Assembly (NCBI GenBank): GCA_036871055.1 | Contig: CP141893.1 | Span: 2,108,001 to 2,172,000 of the forward strand | Direction of reading: 5' to 3' | DNA: 64,000 nt | Source: Bisbaumannia sp015645095 | GTDB lineage: Bacteria > Pseudomonadota > Gammaproteobacteria > Pseudomonadales > Halomonadaceae | Position numbers and translations under genes: made by a program | Shown here: positions 52,568-61,281 of the stretch, piece by piece | How the letters are laid out: each line of letters starts with the position of its first letter | Position numbering within the stretch: position 1 is the first letter of the stretch | The notes under the pieces: model-generated | What the model saw: only the letters and a program-made list of their open reading frames with translations | What the model was told of the DNA's origin: nothing | Database searches by the model: none

Positions 52568-53434
52568 CTAGATGATTTTCAATTTTGATCTTACTATATT
52601 TACAACAATCTTAAGCCCATAATCCTTAATAGACAAAACTTTTTCAAACCTGCTCTTAGGCTTATCCCCCATTGAGTCCTGCTTATAAACTATCTGGCCA
52701 TGAGACATCTCTCCCTTGTACTTATTTATGAATTGATATGTACCAACAGCTCTTGCATCGGAAGCAGAAATTCGCTTTTCCTGGTGTGAAACATCCATGT
52801 AATACAGAGGTGAGCGCAGCCTCAATGCATCACCATGGAGCTTCGTTAGCCTAATCCACATATCCAGATCTTGCGAAGCTCTAAGTTCCTCATCAAACAG
52901 GCCAGCTTCCATAAGCTTGCTACGCTCAACCAGAACCTGCGTACCAAGAAAGTTTCCATAAAAAAGATCTTTATATGATACCACTCTCTTCAAGTATGAA
53001 TTTCTGGAAAAGTTTTCCCCATGAATTCTATACCAATTAGAAGCAACGCATGAATACCCTTCATTTACATGCCCCATAAGAACTCTTATCCTGTCCTTAT
53101 GAAAGTAGTCATCATCATCCAGGCCCGTAACATATCTCCCATTGGCATTGATGATCGCGATATTTCTACTTGCTGGAGCACCTTTTTTTTTATCGAACTG
53201 AGACTTGTAAAAAACCCTTACTCTGCCATCATTTTTTGAGAGGTCTTCTAAGTACTCTTGCGTTCCATCATCAGAGCCATCATCAACAACTATCAGCTCA
53301 ATATTCTTATAAGTTTGGCAAAGAACGGACTCCACAGCCCTTTTAAGAAGGGCCAATCTATTATAAGTAGGAAGATAAACACTAACCAGTGGATCAAAAC
53401 CAATATTAAACAACTTACTTCCACATGAAGCCAA
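52568..53434 (-). CDS. Glycosyltransferase family 2
   Basis: The 288-residue protein has the GT-A fold of family GT2: VSVYLPTYNRLALLKRAVESVL, IELIVVDDGSDDGT, then ASRNIAIINANGRYVTGLDDDDYF with DDD as the metal site, and ASQDLDMWIRL for the acceptor-side acidic cluster. It is probably a soluble enzyme at the inner membrane. TTG 53434 is the listed start and is uncertain; the motif start is near residue 18. About 170 AT-rich bases without a credible gene separate it from the upstream GT2. Confidence 0.83.
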   Translation of the reverse strand: MASCGSKLFNIGFDPLVSVYLPTYNRLALLKRAVESVLCQTYKNIELIVVDDGSDDGTQEYLEDLSKNDGRVRVFYKSQFDKKKGAPASRNIAIINANGRYVTGLDDDDYFHKDRIRVLMGHVNEGYSCVASNWYRIHGENFSRNSYLKRVVSYKDLFYGNFLGTQVLVERSKLMEAGLFDEELRASQDLDMWIRLTKLHGDALRLRSPLYYMDVSHQEKRISASDARAVGTYQFINKYKGEMSHGQIVYKQDSMGDKPKSRFEKVLSIKDYGLKIVVNIVRSKLKII

Positions 53435-53604
53435 TTTAAAATCACCAAAAAATGAGATATGTTTTATGGTTAACCCACAACCACATCAGGAAAAACCCAT
53501 CAATACATTATGCAGCAAGAACATCTGCCAGAAAGCCGTATAGGTCATGTCAAAAATCACCAATTAGCCTCCATCAGACGGCGAACCACGCTGTGTGTAA
53601 GCCC

Positions 53605-54546
53605 CTATCTAGCGCCTCCTTTATGCTTAGCTCTACTAAAAATTCTATAAAAATAAATCAAGCCCATCAAAAACTTAACAACAAACCCAGTCTCAAGGCC
53701 ATGAAAGCCACTTGTCTTTTTGTTCAACATCAAATAGCTTTGCGCCATTGCAACCTGCAACTTCACCCTAAACCTAGAAGATAAAATAGCAACCGATGCC
53801 AAGCCAAACTGCTCTATATAGTCCACTCCACACTTACGATAAATTTTTTCGTTTTCCACCCTCACAGCACTCATTATACTCCTTGCCGCTAGCTTACTAT
53901 AATTATTAGAAACGCCATCCTCAAAAACTCTTTGCTGATACAAAGGTGAGCATACAACAAAAGCTCTATTTTTCCGCAACATTCTCATCCACAAATCTGA
54001 ACCTTGCCCGACATCAAAGATCTCTCGATAGCCTCCCACATTATCATAAACTTCTTTTCGATACATTAACTCCCCATGAGAGAACCTCATTTTACGAAGA
54101 GCACCTACCGGAGGCGCCGTGAGAGTTACTTTCTTCTTTGACCCGCCATTAAGATCCACGACATCATAATAGCATCCTACAATAGCAATCTCTGGGTGTC
54201 TTTCAAATGCTTCAAACTGCTTCTTCAAGCGAGTCGGATAGCTTATATCTCCAGCTCCTTGTATGGCTACAAAAGGGGCTCTAGACAAATTAACAGCCCT
54301 AACAAGAGTAGTAGTAAGCCCAGCATTCTCCTGATGAACAACTCTCAGGCGTGCATCGGAATAGCTATTTAATATCTCTCGAACACGCGGATCAGAGCTG
54401 CCATCGTTAATAACTATCACCTCGAAACTATCAAAGTCTTGGGCCAACAAACTATCAATAGTATCACATATATAGTCGGCACGGTTATACCAAGCGCACA
54501 CAACTGAAACCTTAGGGTGAAATTCAATAATTTTATTTTCATCCAT
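53605..54546 (-). CDS. Glycosyltransferase family 2
   Basis: The 313-residue protein has VSVVCAWYNRADYICDTIDSLL, EVIVINDGSSDPRV, and AGDISYPTRL near residue 97, where the usual DxD reads GAGD (a weakened metal site). DVGQGSDLWMRMLRKNRAF completes the GT2 plan. The absence of a clear DxD is unusual but tolerated in some members. It starts at ATG 54546, about 100 bases downstream of the IS30 element, so its transcription may depend on read-through or on an element-borne promoter. Confidence 0.8.
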   Translation of the reverse strand: MDENKIIEFHPKVSVVCAWYNRADYICDTIDSLLAQDFDSFEVIVINDGSSDPRVREILNSYSDARLRVVHQENAGLTTTLVRAVNLSRAPFVAIQGAGDISYPTRLKKQFEAFERHPEIAIVGCYYDVVDLNGGSKKKVTLTAPPVGALRKMRFSHGELMYRKEVYDNVGGYREIFDVGQGSDLWMRMLRKNRAFVVCSPLYQQRVFEDGVSNNYSKLAARSIMSAVRVENEKIYRKCGVDYIEQFGLASVAILSSRFRVKLQVAMAQSYLMLNKKTSGFHGLETGFVVKFLMGLIYFYRIFSRAKHKGGAR

Positions 54547-54647
54547 TACCTAGCACTCCCAGCGCTAAAGACTAATCTCTATCAGCCACCAAGATAGACT
54601 CACTTACTATAAAAAACACATGACAACATAGGCGGCAAGGGGACCTC

Positions 54648-55749
54648 CCTGAATTCAACCAATAAGCGCAGCACCTGATGTGTCCAGTGCTCCTGAATAC
54701 TCGCCCAGAAATACCAGGGCGGGTGTCCGATAGCCAAGCCGCTTTCGGGGACGCTCATTCAGCTTCTTCACCACCTTGCGCAGCTCGGCGTCGGTGACCT
54801 GCCGGAAGTCCGTCCCCTTGGGGAAGTATTGCCGAAGCAAGCCATTGGTGTTCTCGTTGCTCCCCCGCTGGCCGGAGCAGTAGGGGTCACAAAAGTAGGT
54901 CGTTGCGGTCACCGCCTTGGCCACGTTTTCGTGGCCGGCAAATTCCGAGCCATTGTCCATCGTGATGGTCTTTACTGCGCCGCGGCGCGGCTTCAGCAGT
55001 CGGATCATGGCCGCCTGGGTCAGCTCCGCCGTGACCTTGGGCAGCCTTGCTGCCAACAGGTAACCACTACGACGCTCGACCAGCGTGACCAGCCCCGATT
55101 GCTTGTGTCCTTGGATCACGGTGTCACCCTCCCAGTGACCGATCGTCAGCCGATCCTCGACCTCCGCCGGACGCTGCTCGATACCCACGCGATTGGGGAT
55201 CTTGCCAAGCCCAGCGCTCTTGGCCTGGGCGCGGTGCTTGCTGCGCCGCTTGGGTTGGCGGAGGTGCCGCCACAGATCCCCACCCCGCGCCTTGTCGTCC
55301 CAAATCAAGGAGTAGATCCACTGGTGACTGACCCCAACGCCACTCAAGCGCGCCATGAAGCTGCTGATCTGTTCGGGACTCCACTCTTCACGCAACCGAT
55401 CGACAACGGCGGCGATCACACCGGGCAAGCGCTTTGTCGGCTTCCAGGCGGTGCGGCGCCGGTGATCGCTGAGTGCCTGGGCCTGTTCAGGATCGTAGCC
55501 ACTGGCGGTAGCGTTTCGGCGCAGCTCGCGACTGATCGTGCTGCTGTGAACGCCGAGCTCGCGGGCGATCTGCCTCTGGCTCATGCCCAAGCCATGACGG
55601 GCATGAATCTGGTATCGTTGCGTCTGGGTCAGCTGTCGGTATCCCATGCTCTGCTTCACTTTGGTCGGTAAAGCAGGGAGGGTACCGGCGCTGGCCCTCT
55701 TGCTTCTACCGCGTGGTCCAAAGTGCTGCGGTTATTCTATGAATCCAGG
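54648..55749 (-). mobile_element. IS30-family insertion sequence, complete
   Basis: Imperfect inverted repeats of about 27 bp bound the element: CCTGAATTCAACCAATAAGC on the left and CCTGGATTCATAGAATAACC (reverse strand) on the right, both continuing to GCAGCAC. A 3-bp direct repeat CTC flanks it (54645-54647 and 55750-55752), as expected for IS30. It sits between the GT2 gene and the end of the interrupted murB. Confidence 0.88.
54655..55659 (-). CDS. IS30-family transposase
   Basis: The 334-residue protein has an N-terminal helix-turn-helix (MSQRQIARELGVHSSTISRE) and the DDE core: HWEGDTV with the first aspartate, TMDNGSEF with the second, and SNENTNGLLRQYFPKGTDF with the glutamate. These are IS30 hallmarks. 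A start a few codons later (MGYRQL) is also possible. The gene appears intact. Confidence 0.94.
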   Translation of the reverse strand: MKQSMGYRQLTQTQRYQIHARHGLGMSQRQIARELGVHSSTISRELRRNATASGYDPEQAQALSDHRRRTAWKPTKRLPGVIAAVVDRLREEWSPEQISSFMARLSGVGVSHQWIYSLIWDDKARGGDLWRHLRQPKRRSKHRAQAKSAGLGKIPNRVGIEQRPAEVEDRLTIGHWEGDTVIQGHKQSGLVTLVERRSGYLLAARLPKVTAELTQAAMIRLLKPRRGAVKTITMDNGSEFAGHENVAKAVTATTYFCDPYCSGQRGSNENTNGLLRQYFPKGTDFRQVTDAELRKVVKKLNERPRKRLGYRTPALVFLGEYSGALDTSGAALIG

Positions 55750-56018
55750 CTCGACAGTTAAGCCCCTCTAGCGAGGCTCTTTTCTATTCCCGAATTTCAT
55801 ATTTAAGCTTTCTCTCAGCATTTATTATTATTAAGACGAAAAGCCATTCACTTACCAAAAACATCAAGACTATCGGAGTCTAATGGGACCACATCGCCTG
55901 TAGGCTTTACAAACCGAACCTCGGGCTCCATGCAATACCCCGTCTCATCATATACAGAACTTTGCACCTCTTTCACTAATTTAAGCATATCTTTCGCTGT
56001 CGCATAGCCAGCATTAAC

Positions 56019-57734
56019 CCTGCTTATTCATGAGGCCAGCCTGAAAACGAAGATAGCGGATGGTATTCTCTTGAGAAATCAGAACGTTCCGGCAAGAACC
56101 TGATTCCAGAGGACCATCCGCTATGGGTGAAAGCCTATCCACCTGGACGCCCTCGTGCAACGGCTCTGTTCGTGTCGAGCTGAGCGGCCAGCGCACCACC
56201 AGCGACTGCGGGGCGCTGCTGCTGCGTGACGCCCTCGACAACAGCGGCGTGATCGAGGCACTCGAAGACAATCTGGTCGATCGGCGCCATCCGCTGCGCA
56301 TCCGTCATTCGCTGGCCAGCCAGTTGCGCACCCTGGTGCTGCAGCGCGCGATGGGCTGGATCGATCTCAGCGATACCGACATGTTGCGTCGTGACCCGCT
56401 CTGGCAGCTGGCCTGCAGCGATGCGCGCGGCATGACGCCCCTGGCCCAGGACCGGCCGTCTCAAGCCACGTTGTCGCGGCTGCTGACCTGCCTCGGCCGT
56501 AACGACAACATCGACGCCGTGCACGAAGGCCTGCTGCGATTAGTGATCTGGCGCCTGACCTCGCTGAAGAATGGCGAGCGCCCCAAGCAGCTGACGCTGG
56601 ACATCGACGGCCTGCCGATCGAGGTCCATGGCCACCAAGGCGGCTCGGCATTTCATGGACTTTACGGGGCCCGAATCTACTCGCCCTTGGTGGCCTCGCT
56701 GGCCGAAACCGGTGACATGGTGGGCGGTCTACTTCGCGAGGGTAACGCCGGCCCGGCCGAGAATGCCGATACCTGGATTCCCCACTTGGTGCGGCGACTC
56801 CACGAAAGCGCCGGGGCCCAGGTTCGAGTGCGTATCGATGCCGGCTTCACCGACAATGACACGCTGGAGGCGCTGGAAGAGCGCGACATCGAGTACTTGG
56901 GCCGGTTACGCAGCCACAAGGGCCTTCACAAACTGGCGGCGCCATACTTGAAGCGGCCCCGCGGCCGACCTCCTGAGCAGCTTCGAGAATGGTGCCATGA
57001 CCTTGAGTACCAAGCCGGTTCCTGGACGGCGCCTCGACGCGTGGTGCTGGTGGTGCAGGAACGTCCCGATGATCTGTTGCTGCATGCCTTCTTCCTGGTC
57101 ACCAACCTCGGCAAGTTCGACTGGCCGCCGGAGAAGGTCCTGGCGCTATACCGCAAGCGCGGCAGCGCCGAAGCGCACATGGGCGAAGTGAAATCGGCGC
57201 TCGACGTGCACCTCTCGTCGACGGATCGCGGCGCCTCCACGGTTCAGGACGTGATGGCCCGCAACGAGGTGAGCCTGCTGCTGAGCCTCTATGCCTACCA
57301 AGTCCTGCATGGCCTGCGCTGCCTGCTGGAGCGACAGACCCGGCAGGGCTGGAGCCTGAGCCGGATGCGCGAACAGGTGCTCAAGGTCGCTGCCACCTTG
57401 TCACTGCACGCCCGGCGCATCACCATTCACCTCGGCGCTGCTGCTGATAAATGGTGGCCGACGCTGCTGAAGGGGCTGCCGAAGCTGACCGCGCTGCACT
57501 GATGCTCTACGCGATGATGAGTGACCGAGAACAAGGCAATCATAATGATGGCCGGCGAGCACGGCTGCCTGGATGGCCATCATCTATGCCTGAACGATAT
57601 AAAAGAGCGCATCAAGGCTGCTCGGAAGAAATAAGTGGAGTGCCCTTCAGGCGACAACCGCTGCTGGTGGCAAGCGCAGCCGACAAGCCATGGGGTCATA
57701 ACGCGCGATTCGGTACCTTCGTGAATAAGGCGGG
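56019..57734 (+). mobile_element. IS1380-family insertion sequence, complete, inside murB
   Basis: The 1716-bp element is bounded by inverted repeats CCTGCTTATTCATGAGG (left) and CCCGCCTTATTCACGAAGG (right, reverse strand). ATTAAC is repeated at both flanks (56013-56018 and 57735-57740). It carries one transposase gene on the plus strand and a 230-bp tail. A nearly identical copy in the opposite orientation begins at 62691. Confidence 0.9.
56123..57502 (+). CDS. IS1380-family transposase
   Basis: The 459-residue protein has the IS1380 DDE plan: LTLDIDGLPIEVHGHQGG (first aspartate), RVRIDAGFTDNDTLEAL (second), a long insertion and a late RKRGSAEAHMGEVKSALDVHLSS with the glutamate. It is complete with no frameshift. 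The copy at 62923-64000 differs by only a few residues where both are visible, for example ITIHLG against ITVHLG. Confidence 0.94.
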   Translation: MGESLSTWTPSCNGSVRVELSGQRTTSDCGALLLRDALDNSGVIEALEDNLVDRRHPLRIRHSLASQLRTLVLQRAMGWIDLSDTDMLRRDPLWQLACSDARGMTPLAQDRPSQATLSRLLTCLGRNDNIDAVHEGLLRLVIWRLTSLKNGERPKQLTLDIDGLPIEVHGHQGGSAFHGLYGARIYSPLVASLAETGDMVGGLLREGNAGPAENADTWIPHLVRRLHESAGAQVRVRIDAGFTDNDTLEALEERDIEYLGRLRSHKGLHKLAAPYLKRPRGRPPEQLREWCHDLEYQAGSWTAPRRVVLVVQERPDDLLLHAFFLVTNLGKFDWPPEKVLALYRKRGSAEAHMGEVKSALDVHLSSTDRGASTVQDVMARNEVSLLLSLYAYQVLHGLRCLLERQTRQGWSLSRMREQVLKVAATLSLHARRITIHLGAAADKWWPTLLKGLPKLTALH

Positions 57735-58540
57735 ATTAACAAAAAAATTCGAATGTCGTGCTGATACTAAGGCACCGCCAATGCGATATCCCTTAAAGCC
57801 TAATCGCTCAATAACATAACCAGGAGGGCCAATTTCTTCATACATGGCTGGATTACTTTTAAACACGGACCCACAGTTAGGTTGCTTACGTGGAAACTTT
57901 TTATTTCTTTCATTAAGAATTAAAAGCATCTCACGTCGCACACTACCCTTGTCAGCCGCTGGAAGAAAACGCATTCGTGCTTCTGCTATTACCCTTTCAT
58001 TGCCTTGGAATACTGAAGTTCTATATCCAAACTCACAAGAAGCTTTATCAACAACAAACTGATTGCCAGAAGTGTCAACAGCAGTAATGCTCACTACAGA
58101 GTCGCCAATGCTCTTTCGCTGGCTACCACCATTCATGCATATTAATCCACCAAGAGTGCCTGGAATGCCGCATATATGTTCAGCTCCAGATAACCCTGCC
58201 AGCATAACCTTCCTCGAAAAATATGGAGCCCATACACCTGCTTGAACATTCACATAATCTTTGTAAAAATTGAATGAAGACATTCTTGTGCCTATGCGTA
58301 TACATAGAGCATGCAATCCTTTATCTGAAAAAAGAAGGTTTGATGTATCTCCAATTACAATGCTAGCCAGTCCCTCTTGAGCAATGAAAGCTCGCAGTGA
58401 GCAGAGTTCATCTATCGAGTTTGGCTCAACAATAGCATCTGCTATTCCACCAATTCCCCAGCATGAGAACTTCGACAAGTCAACACTGAGAGAGACACCG
58501 CCGGGGCATATACGCCGTATTTCATGTATATCACTCTTTG

Positions 58541-59794
58541 TCAATCTACGCATTCGACTTTTGCCCCAAGGGCCTTCAACTTTTCAACAAATCCCACGTA
58601 ACCACGAGCAATCTGCCAAGAGTCGGTGATTGTTGTCTCCCCTTCAGCCATTAGCCCGCACAGAGCAAGCGCTGCTCCAGCGCGCAAATCTAAAGCCTTA
58701 ACTTCTGCTCCATATAAGTGGCCACCAGCACCGTGAAGCACCAGCATATCACCGCGAATTTCATACTTAATTCCCATCTTCGACATTTGCGCTGCATAAG
58801 CGTAGCGACCAGGGAATCGTAAATCAATAATGCGTGACTCACCTTTTGCTTTAGCGCCCCAAGCCGCTAAGATAGGCTGAACATCTGAATTAATACCAGG
58901 GTGCGGGCCTGTGCTAATTTCGATTGGATAACAAGATCCACCGCGAACAATGAGGGAGTGTTCACTATGATATAGAATAGCACCAGCAGCCCGCAGGTGT
59001 GCTAACACCACCTCTAGATCTTGACAGGGAAAATCATGGATTTCTATATCGCCACTAGTGATAACAGCTCCCGCAAGCCATGTAATAGCTTCCATGTTGT
59101 CTGGTATTACAGTGTGTTGAGCACCATGCAAACCTTCTACACCAGTGACTTCGATATGCTCTTGTCCAAAGACACGAATCTTAGCACCCATTTTATTAAG
59201 CAATGAAATAAGATCCAATATTTCAGGCCGTATGTGGGGGTTCCAAATCCGCGTCACTCCTTTTGCGAGTGTAGCACATAGTACTGCATTTTCAGTTGCA
59301 CCTGTAGAGCGTATTGGTAGGTGAATATCTGCAGCCACAAACCCACCTTTCGCCTCAGCATAGAGGTAATCACCCTCTTCCCAAACCCGAGCACCTAATC
59401 GCTCTAAAACAATTACATGAAGATCATATTTTCGCTCCCCTAACTTGCAGCCTCCAGGCAACGGTACCGCGCCGACACCTAAGCGCGCAGTAAGTGCGCC
59501 CAAAATAAGCAGAGTATTGCGAATAGAGCGGCCTTCCCAGTCCAGAGTAGCGTCAATCTGTGTAGGCTCAAAAATCCCTATATGATCTTTATCGATCAGT
59601 TCGCATTGCTTACCAAGGCGACTTAGCATGTCTATATGAACCTGAATATCCAGCAATGGTGAAGGGAAATTCCTCAACATTATTGACTCTGAAGTTAACA
59701 GGCTTGCTGCTAATAACCGAAGCGCAGAGTTCTTTGCGCCATTTATCCTTACTTCACCTTCAAGCTGCCGTGAGCCGAAAATTTTAATTGTCAC
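58541..59794 (-). CDS. murA: UDP-N-acetylglucosamine 1-carboxyvinyltransferase paralogue
   Basis: The 417-residue protein has the MurA plan. GAKNSALRL includes the Lys-Asn pair that binds UDP-GlcNAc (residues 21-22), PGGCKLGERKYDLH holds the catalytic cysteine (about 116), and RSTGATENAVL and PGINSDVQPILAAW follow. All key residues are present, so PEP transfer to UDP-GlcNAc is expected. It starts at GTG 59794, lies in an AT-rich island between a flippase and murB, and is not near cell-division genes. This points to a specialised paralogue, perhaps making a lactyl-sugar donor for a surface glycan. Confidence 0.9.
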   Translation of the reverse strand: MTIKIFGSRQLEGEVRINGAKNSALRLLAASLLTSESIMLRNFPSPLLDIQVHIDMLSRLGKQCELIDKDHIGIFEPTQIDATLDWEGRSIRNTLLILGALTARLGVGAVPLPGGCKLGERKYDLHVIVLERLGARVWEEGDYLYAEAKGGFVAADIHLPIRSTGATENAVLCATLAKGVTRIWNPHIRPEILDLISLLNKMGAKIRVFGQEHIEVTGVEGLHGAQHTVIPDNMEAITWLAGAVITSGDIEIHDFPCQDLEVVLAHLRAAGAILYHSEHSLIVRGGSCYPIEISTGPHPGINSDVQPILAAWGAKAKGESRIIDLRFPGRYAYAAQMSKMGIKYEIRGDMLVLHGAGGHLYGAEVKALDLRAGAALALCGLMAEGETTITDSWQIARGYVGFVEKLKALGAKVECVD

Positions 59795-59803
59795 GATTCC
59801 ACC

Positions 59804-61123
59804 TTATTGCCGAGAAATAAACCTCATTGCATACCAAACACTCAGAAAGTAATGCAATGAAAGTGATATGGCATAGATCCAGATTGCAGTCTCTGCCTCT
59901 AGGTTAAGAAGATACGAAGAACCAAAACATGCCAGCAAAATAAGCAGGCGTTGAAAGTTAAGGAGAAGCAATTGCTTCTGACCATCAAATATATAAAAAA
60001 CATGTGCTACAGGCGTTTGAGAAAATTGCGCCACTAGATATACTGATAAGATAGACGCAAAAGTGCCAGAAAGCTCCCACTCATGACCAAACACCAAGGA
60101 AAAAAGAACAGGCCCAAAGAAAAACAGTACAGCGGCAGGCAGAATTGAGAAAAGTAGCAGCCTTTTAATCACAGCACGGGCCATACTGCGAATTTTTCCC
60201 GGATTTTTGCGCCCCAAGTTAGCTGCCTCTGCATAAAATGCTTTTGCCAGGGTTCTACCAAACAGCTGAAGTGGTAGTCCTAAAGCCATCAGAGCTAACC
60301 CCAACTGGCCAGTGGTTTGAGCATCATATAACACAGCCATAAACAGCAATGGCGCACTTGAAGAAAGCGCTAGAAAGAACTGCGATGGAACACGAAAGAA
60401 GGGAAAGTCTCGATACCGCCAACCGACTTTCTTCATCCTTGACCACCTCAAAAACTTTAGATTCTTCTTAAACTCTACACCATGCGCACGGAACAGGCTT
60501 CCGCTCCCTCCCCCATTAGCAAAAACCTGTCCTAGCAAAAGCCCCCCCGGCTTAATCGCCATCAACCCAAAGAGAATTTTTACTAAGGAACCAATCACAC
60601 TTTGCCATATATTTGTGCGGGCAATTATACGATAATTTCGCTGTCGAGTAGCCCACAAAGTCATCATTTCATAGCTAGCTGACGTCAACAAGGCTATAGA
60701 AATCAACCACCACCATGGAGCCAGTATCTCCATAGAGAATATTGCTAACACATGCTCCCCGAACACCAAAAGCAAGGCACTGATTAGCAGCATGAATCCT
60801 AGCATTATTCCGCTGCTAAACACCAAAAGGTTAAATGCCATGCCATCGTGATTTGGGAGTGGAATCGCCAGAACGTAGCGCAAGGTCAAGAGGGGTGAAA
60901 TGATTGATATCAAAGCGGAAAATACAGAAAGAGCACCGAAATCTTCTGGACTATAAAGGCGAGTCAAAACCGGAATGGCTGCAATGCCAACAACTCTCGC
61001 GATACCACTACCTACTGCTAACACTGCCATTCCTTTGAAAACACTACTGGCAGTGCCACCAAAAATCTTTCTCAGGGGCTTAATCAACAAATTAGGCACG
61101 TCAGAAAGCGACTTATCAGACAT
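59804..61123 (-). CDS. Oligosaccharide flippase (Wzx-like)
   Basis: The 439-residue protein has 12-14 hydrophobic helices and starts with FKGMAVLAVGSGIARVVGIAAIPVLTRLYSPEDFGALSVF, the signature first helix pair of the Wzx/MOP polysaccharide transporters. It would flip an undecaprenyl-linked repeat unit across the inner membrane for polymerisation by a Wzy-type protein, of which two candidates are in region C. It is the first gene of the minus-strand operon and follows a promoter-like sequence (61176-61204). Gene composition is AT-rich. Confidence 0.88.
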   Translation of the reverse strand: MSDKSLSDVPNLLIKPLRKIFGGTASSVFKGMAVLAVGSGIARVVGIAAIPVLTRLYSPEDFGALSVFSALISIISPLLTLRYVLAIPLPNHDGMAFNLLVFSSGIMLGFMLLISALLLVFGEHVLAIFSMEILAPWWWLISIALLTSASYEMMTLWATRQRNYRIIARTNIWQSVIGSLVKILFGLMAIKPGGLLLGQVFANGGGSGSLFRAHGVEFKKNLKFLRWSRMKKVGWRYRDFPFFRVPSQFFLALSSSAPLLFMAVLYDAQTTGQLGLALMALGLPLQLFGRTLAKAFYAEAANLGRKNPGKIRSMARAVIKRLLLFSILPAAVLFFFGPVLFSLVFGHEWELSGTFASILSVYLVAQFSQTPVAHVFYIFDGQKQLLLLNFQRLLILLACFGSSYLLNLEAETAIWIYAISLSLHYFLSVWYAMRFISRQ

Positions 61124-61175
61124 CTAAATTTGCTCTAGGAGGAGGTTTGATCTAAGAAGGTATTAGTGAGTTGAG

Positions 61176-61204
61176 ATTATAAAGTGACAGAAATCGATAA
61201 TTAA
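61176..61204 (-). promoter_or_regulatory. Predicted sigma-70 promoter of the flippase operon
   Basis: The minus strand has a perfect TATAAT (61181-61176), 17 bases after TTAATT (61204-61199). It lies 53 bases upstream of the flippase start and just inside the left end of the ISAs1 element, in the original spacer. It is the only strong promoter candidate for the region D genes. Confidence 0.45.
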
Positions 61205-61281
61205 TTTTTATGATTTTTCATCTCCAGTGTGGAAGCCAACCTCGGTGCGACATACTATAGATCCTCCACGAACGGAAAACG

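Larger units (their letters stand above)
55848..58553 (-). pseudogene. murB: UDP-N-acetylenolpyruvoylglucosamine reductase paralogue, interrupted by IS1380
   Basis: The 5' part (58553-57735) encodes the FAD domain: IGDTSNLLFSDKGLHAL, GIPGTLGGLICMNGGSQ, and RKQPNCGSVFKSNP with the catalytic serine. It now runs into the element after HSNFFVN. Removing the IS and one ATTAAC copy restores the frame: AGYATAKDMLKLV, then MEPEVRF with the catalytic glutamate, ending FGK-stop at 55848, about 327 residues, normal for MurB. As found, the last 54 residues are lost, including the glutamate, so the enzyme is predicted inactive. It overlaps murA by 13 bases. A housekeeping murB presumably exists elsewhere. 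Confidence 0.9.

Noticed and set aside
57696..57740. Apparent murB C terminus ending PALFTKVPNRAL
   Set aside because: These codons come from the IS1380 right end and are not native murB sequence.
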